Shown here: one piece after another, positions 5,469 to 8,883 of the stretch
Numbering within the stretch: the first letter of the stretch is position 1
Layout: every line of letters starts with the position of its first letter
Assembly: GCA_944327405.1 (NCBI GenBank)
Contig: CALVHK010000038.1
Coordinates: 1 to 8,883 of the forward strand
DNA: 8,883 bases
Reading direction: 5' to 3'
Source of the DNA: an uncultured Bacilli bacterium
Lineage (GTDB): Bacteria > Bacillota_I > Bacilli_A > RF39 > UBA660
The notes under the pieces: model-generated
What the model was told of the DNA's origin: nothing
Seen by the model: the letters and a program-made list of their open reading frames with translations, nothing else
The model's database searches: none
Made by a program: the position numbers and the translations under genes

Positions 5469-5948
5469 ATGCAAGTAAAAACGGGATATATTTATCATAT
5501 TAAGGATGAATTTTTTGATGTTGTAAATGATGATAATCTTATGACAAATCATGAACGTGGTAAAAAGAGGCCAACATATTTTACTATTAAAGATGGTGAT
5601 ATATTATGGTTTATACCTTTAAGTAGTAGAATTGAAAAATATCAGAGAATTGTAAATAAAAAGATGGCTAGATATGGTCGATGTGATACTATTATGATTA
5701 GAAATGTATTAGGAAAAAGTGTTGCAATTTTATTGCAAAATGCATTTCCTACTTTAGAAAAATATATTGATCATGTACATTTAATGAGTGATGGGAGTCC
5801 GGCAAAAGTTATCGATTCTCTTAAAAAAGAAATTTTAAATAACTTTAATTATTTAATGAAAATGAAATCTAAAGGTATTAATTTGTTTTTTACAGACATT
5901 GATAAAATTGGAGATCAAATGCTGCAAGAACTTAGAGTAAGTAGTTAA
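5469..5948 (+). CDS. cptN: CptN/ToxN-like type III toxin, endoribonuclease
   Basis: This 159-residue protein resembles the ToxN/AbiQ superfamily, closest to the CptN branch. It opens with TGYIYHIKDEFFD, followed by KRPTYF (33-38), the conserved strand LWFIPLSSRIEKY (46-58) with Ser52/Ser53 in the active-site region, the segment ILLQNAFPTLEKYI (87-100), and a C-terminal helix DKIGDQMLQELR. Family length is about 150-180. ToxN-type enzymes cleave A-rich mRNA sites, arresting growth, and cleave their own antitoxin repeats. Several systems give phage resistance by abortive infection. Identification is strengthened by the repeat RNA and terminator directly upstream. Odd point: it seems to have its own promoter (5412-5440). 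An AT-only hairpin (5964-5980) follows, but no strong terminator before secA. Confidence 0.87.
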   Translation: MQVKTGYIYHIKDEFFDVVNDDNLMTNHERGKKRPTYFTIKDGDILWFIPLSSRIEKYQRIVNKKMARYGRCDTIMIRNVLGKSVAILLQNAFPTLEKYIDHVHLMSDGSPAKVIDSLKKEILNNFNYLMKMKSKGINLFFTDIDKIGDQMLQELRVSS

Positions 5949-6004
5949 TGGGTTGTTTAGACTTATTATTTTTACAATAATTGATAGAATATATCCGTTA
6001 AATG

Positions 6005-6013
6005 TGATATAAT
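6005..6013 (+). promoter_or_regulatory. Extended -10 promoter of secA
   Basis: TGATATAAT (TG 6005-6006, TATAAT 6008-6013) lies 23 bases before the secA start and is identical to the hpf element. No -35 is well placed; TTGATA at 5981 would need a 21-base spacer. Confidence 0.65.
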
Positions 6014-6036
6014 CTTTGTTATGGATGGTGATATAG

Positions 6037-8526
6037 ATGGGTTTTTTAAAAAAACTATTTGATACAGAATATAAAGAATTAAAAAAATTTCAAGCAATCG
6101 CTGATGAAATTGTGGCACTTGATCCTGAATACTCTAAGTTAAGTGATGATGAGTTAAAGGCAAAAACGGAAGAGTTTAAGAAGGAATTAGAGAGTGGTAA
6201 AGACTTAGATGATTTAATTGTACCTGCTTTTGCAACAGTCCGTGAAGCTGCTTACCGTGTGATTGGTGAGAAACCATATTACGTGCAAATACTTGGTGGT
6301 TTAGCACTCCATTTTGGTAATATTGCTGAGATGAAGACTGGTGAAGGTAAAACGTTAACAGAGACAATGCCAACTTATTTGAATGCTTTAACTGGTAAGG
6401 GAGTGCATATTGTTACTGTTAATGAATTCTTAGCTAAACGTGACTCTGAGTGGATGGGAAATATTTATCGTTTCCTTGGTTTAACAGTTGGTCTTAATAT
6501 GCGTGCTCTTAGTTTTAAGGAAAAGCAGGATGCTTATGCTTGTGATATTACTTATTCAACCAATAATGAGATCGGATTTGATTATCTAAGAGATAATATG
6601 GTAGTGCAAGCAGAAAGAAGAGTACAGAGGGGACTAAATTATTGTATTGTCGATGAGGTTGATTCTATTTTGATTGATGAAGCTCGTACACCACTTATTA
6701 TTTCCGGTGGAAGAATGCAGTCTAATAATATGTATATAGATGCTGATAGAGCAGTGAAAAGACTACAGGAAACTGATGACTTTGTAATTGATGCGAAAAC
6801 AAAAAGTGTATCTTTGACTGAGGAAGGTAGTAAAAAGATCGAACAGTTCTTTCATTTGAAGAATTTATATGATTTAGATAATACAGCTTTGGTGCATCAT
6901 TTAACGCAGGCTTTGAAGGCTAATTATGGATTTAAAAAAGATGTTGATTATGTCGTACAAGATGACAAAGTTATTATTGTCGATCAATTTACCGGTCGTT
7001 TAATGCAAGGTAGACAGTTTAGTGAGGGTCTTCATCAAGCGATTGAAGCAAAAGAGGGAGTTACCATTAATACAGAAACTAAGACGATGGCTACGATTAC
7101 TTTCCAAAATTTATTTAGAATGTATAATAAACTATCTGGTATGACGGGTACAGCGAAAACAGAAGAAGAAGAGTTTAGAAACATTTATAATATGTATGTT
7201 ATCCAAATTCCTACCAATAAACCTGTTATTCGTGAAGATTTAGCCGATTTAGTTTATGCGAATCAAAAAGCAAAATATAAAGCAATTATTAATACCGTTA
7301 AAGAAATACATGCAACGGGTAGACCAATACTTATTGGTACGATTAGTGTAGAAGCGAATGAATATTTAAGTAGTTTACTTGATAAAGCTCATTTGAAGCA
7401 TGAAGTATTAAATGCGAAAAATCATGAACGTGAAGCAGAGATTATTGCTAAAGCTGGTGAGAAAGGTGCTATTACTCTTGCTACTAACATGGCTGGTCGT
7501 GGTACCGATATTAAGCTTGGCGAGGGAGTTCGTGAACTTGGTGGTTTATGTGTCATTGGTACAGAGCGTCATGAGTCACGTCGTATTGATAATCAGTTAC
7601 GTGGTCGTGCTGGTCGTCAAGGTGATCCAGGTATGAGTCAATTCTTTGTATCATTTGAAGATGATTTGATGAGAAGATTTGGTACAGATAGAATTAAAGG
7701 AATGCTTGAAAATCTAGGGGTAGGAGACCAAGCGATTCGAAGTAAAGCTTTAACTCGTTCCATTGAATCAGCTCAGAAAAAGGTTGAAGGTAACAACTAT
7801 GATATTCGTAAGAGTCTACTTGACTATGATAATGTTTTAAATGAACAAAGAGAGATTATTTATGCAAGACGTAATGAAATACTGGATATGGATTCTATTC
7901 ATGAACGTGTCATAGAAACATTTAAGAACGTTATTCATGATGTATGTGCTAGCCACATTGAACCAGAAGGTTATTTAACGGAAGCGGATAAAGATGATAT
8001 TACAGAATATGTAAATAATAATTATTTAAAGAAAAACAATTTAAAGTTTGTGGATATTAAAGACTTGAGTGATGAAGAAACAGAACAATTTATTACGGAT
8101 TTAGTTATCAAAGACTACGAGGATAAAATTAAAGATGTTCCAGTAAGTGATGATTTTGAGAAAGCGATTAGCCTACGTGTCATTGACTCTAACTGGGTAG
8201 AGCATATGAGTGCCATGGACCATTTAAAAGAAGGTATTGGTTTGCGTGGTTACGGACAAGTAAATCCAGTTCAAGCTTATACGATGGAAGGCTTTGAATT
8301 GTTTGAAGATTTATTAACAAGAATCGATAATCAAACGGCAACATTCTTACTAAATGCTGAGATTAGACAAAATGTGACCAGAAAACAAACTTTAGAGGGA
8401 AAAGCAAATGATGGAAAAGAAAAAGAGAAGGCTGCTCCTAAAAGAGTAAATAAGATTGGTCGGAATGACCCATGTCCTTGCGGCTCCGGAAAAAAATATA
8501 AGCAATGTTGCGGGAAGAATGCATAA
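6037..8526 (+). CDS. secA: Preprotein translocase ATPase SecA
   Basis: This 829-residue protein is full length (about 780-900 in the family). SecA binds SecYEG and drives unfolded preproteins across the membrane by ATP hydrolysis. Motifs in order: ELKKFQAIADEI near the N-terminus, Walker A MKTGEGKT (99-106), YSTNNEIGFDYLRDN (173-187), Walker B VDEVDSILIDEARTP (205-219), the preprotein cross-linking region, then MTGTAKTEEEEF, the second motor domain with TLATNMAGRGTDIKLG and QLRGRAGRQGDPG, and the scaffold/wing region with SLLDYDNVLNEQR. It ends in a zinc motif GRNDPCPCGSGKKYKQCC with Cys813, Cys815, Cys824 and Cys825, the SecB/ribosome-contact tail. ATG 6037 follows GGATGGTGA. This is an essential gene and probably ancestral here, next to hpf. 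Confidence 0.99.
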   Translation: MGFLKKLFDTEYKELKKFQAIADEIVALDPEYSKLSDDELKAKTEEFKKELESGKDLDDLIVPAFATVREAAYRVIGEKPYYVQILGGLALHFGNIAEMKTGEGKTLTETMPTYLNALTGKGVHIVTVNEFLAKRDSEWMGNIYRFLGLTVGLNMRALSFKEKQDAYACDITYSTNNEIGFDYLRDNMVVQAERRVQRGLNYCIVDEVDSILIDEARTPLIISGGRMQSNNMYIDADRAVKRLQETDDFVIDAKTKSVSLTEEGSKKIEQFFHLKNLYDLDNTALVHHLTQALKANYGFKKDVDYVVQDDKVIIVDQFTGRLMQGRQFSEGLHQAIEAKEGVTINTETKTMATITFQNLFRMYNKLSGMTGTAKTEEEEFRNIYNMYVIQIPTNKPVIREDLADLVYANQKAKYKAIINTVKEIHATGRPILIGTISVEANEYLSSLLDKAHLKHEVLNAKNHEREAEIIAKAGEKGAITLATNMAGRGTDIKLGEGVRELGGLCVIGTERHESRRIDNQLRGRAGRQGDPGMSQFFVSFEDDLMRRFGTDRIKGMLENLGVGDQAIRSKALTRSIESAQKKVEGNNYDIRKSLLDYDNVLNEQREIIYARRNEILDMDSIHERVIETFKNVIHDVCASHIEPEGYLTEADKDDITEYVNNNYLKKNNLKFVDIKDLSDEETEQFITDLVIKDYEDKIKDVPVSDDFEKAISLRVIDSNWVEHMSAMDHLKEGIGLRGYGQVNPVQAYTMEGFELFEDLLTRIDNQTATFLLNAEIRQNVTRKQTLEGKANDGKEKEKAAPKRVNKIGRNDPCPCGSGKKYKQCCGKNA

Positions 8527-8613
8527 ATAAAAAAAATTAATATTAATAAAATCAAAAACTGGTTCGGATTTTTATGAAACGTCCACCAAACATTAAAAAT
8601 ATGTAGTAAAATG

Positions 8614-8650
8614 AAGGTGTGAACAAGAATTTAATTTGCTCGCACCTTTT
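8614..8650 (+). terminator. Hairpin with T run between secA and rhuM
   Basis: AAGGTGTGAACAA (8614-8626) and TTGCTCGCACCTT (8636-8648) form a 13-position stem with one G-U and one A-C mismatch, a 9-base loop, and TTTT (8647-8650). It is probably the secA terminator. A TAAAAT -10-like box at 8607-8612 lies just before it, so it could instead be the leader hairpin of the next gene. Confidence 0.6.
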
Positions 8651-8670
8651 AATTTAGAAAGGAGGCTTTA

Positions 8671-8883
8671 ATGGAAGAAAAAAATAATATAGTTATATAT
8701 CAATTAGAAGATGGTAAGACAAAGATAGATGTAAAACTTGATGGGGAAACCGTATGGTTATCACAGCAACAAATGGCAGAGTTATATGATACAACTAAAC
8801 AAAATATTAGTTTACACATAAAAAACATTTTTGATGAAGAAGAATTAGATGAAGATTCAACTGTCAAGGAATTCTTGACAGTT
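8671..8883 (+). CDS. rhuM: RhuM-family (virulence RhuM / Fic-associated type) protein, N-terminal part
   Basis: A gene starts at ATG 8671 behind a strong AGAAAGGAGG site and stays open for 71 codons to the window edge. The visible sequence contains IVIYQLEDGKTKIDVKL, the segment ETVWLSQQQMAELYDTTKQ and NISLHIKNIFDEEELDEDS. These match the N-terminal part of RhuM-family proteins, which looks like a winged or helix-turn-helix DNA-binding region (MAELYDTTKQNISLHIKN). The molecular role is not established; the genes are scattered, commonly in accessory regions, sometimes near restriction-modification loci. This suggests an accessory block begins after secA. The C-terminus, and hence any fused domain, is outside the window. 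Confidence 0.85.
   Translation, partial: MEEKNNIVIYQLEDGKTKIDVKLDGETVWLSQQQMAELYDTTKQNISLHIKNIFDEEELDEDSTVKEFLTV

Noticed and set aside
6176..8555. Several 65-74 codon frames within or antisense to secA
   Set aside because: All lie inside a full-length, motif-rich secA and have no independent support.

Overview
The window is AT-rich DNA with strong AGGAGG-type ribosome binding sites and extended -10 promoters (TGnTATAAT). Its core genes (long-form hpf, secA with a C-terminal zinc motif, a cold-shock protein) and its agr quorum-sensing genes point to a low-GC Bacillota bacterium. A gut-type Bacilli or Erysipelotrichia/RF39-like lineage is plausible, but this is inference. TGA behaves as a stop, so the standard bacterial code is assumed.

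Region 1 (1-4099) is an agr-type peptide quorum-sensing locus split by an insertion sequence. On the + strand lie the end of an AgrA-like LytTR response regulator and an overlapping AgrC-like sensor kinase. Converging on them from the - strand are agrB (peptide processing/cyclisation) and a 37-codon agrD. An IS1182-type element (1550-3312) sits exactly between the agrC and agrD stop codons. Its transposase carries two in-frame nonsense codons, and its inverted repeats fold into terminator-like hairpins facing both agr arms. The AgrD peptide is unusual: the Cys (or Ser) that normally closes the autoinducer ring is replaced by Thr.

Region 2 (4100-4405) is the divergent control region between agrB and the cold-shock gene. 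It holds a weak agrB promoter overlapped by a perfect palindrome, and repeated TGTGGTATCTT elements.

Region 3 (4406-8526) is housekeeping: csp, hpf (ribosome hibernation) and secA (the protein export motor). Between hpf and secA sits a compact type III toxin-antitoxin locus resembling CptIN. It has a promoter, two 49-nt RNA repeats that each can form an H-type pseudoknot with covarying pairs, an intrinsic terminator, and a ToxN/CptN-like endoribonuclease gene. The toxin gene appears to have its own near-consensus promoter, which is unusual for type III systems.

Region 4 (8527-8883) holds a hairpin and the start of a RhuM-family gene that runs off the window, at a place where related genomes often carry prfB.
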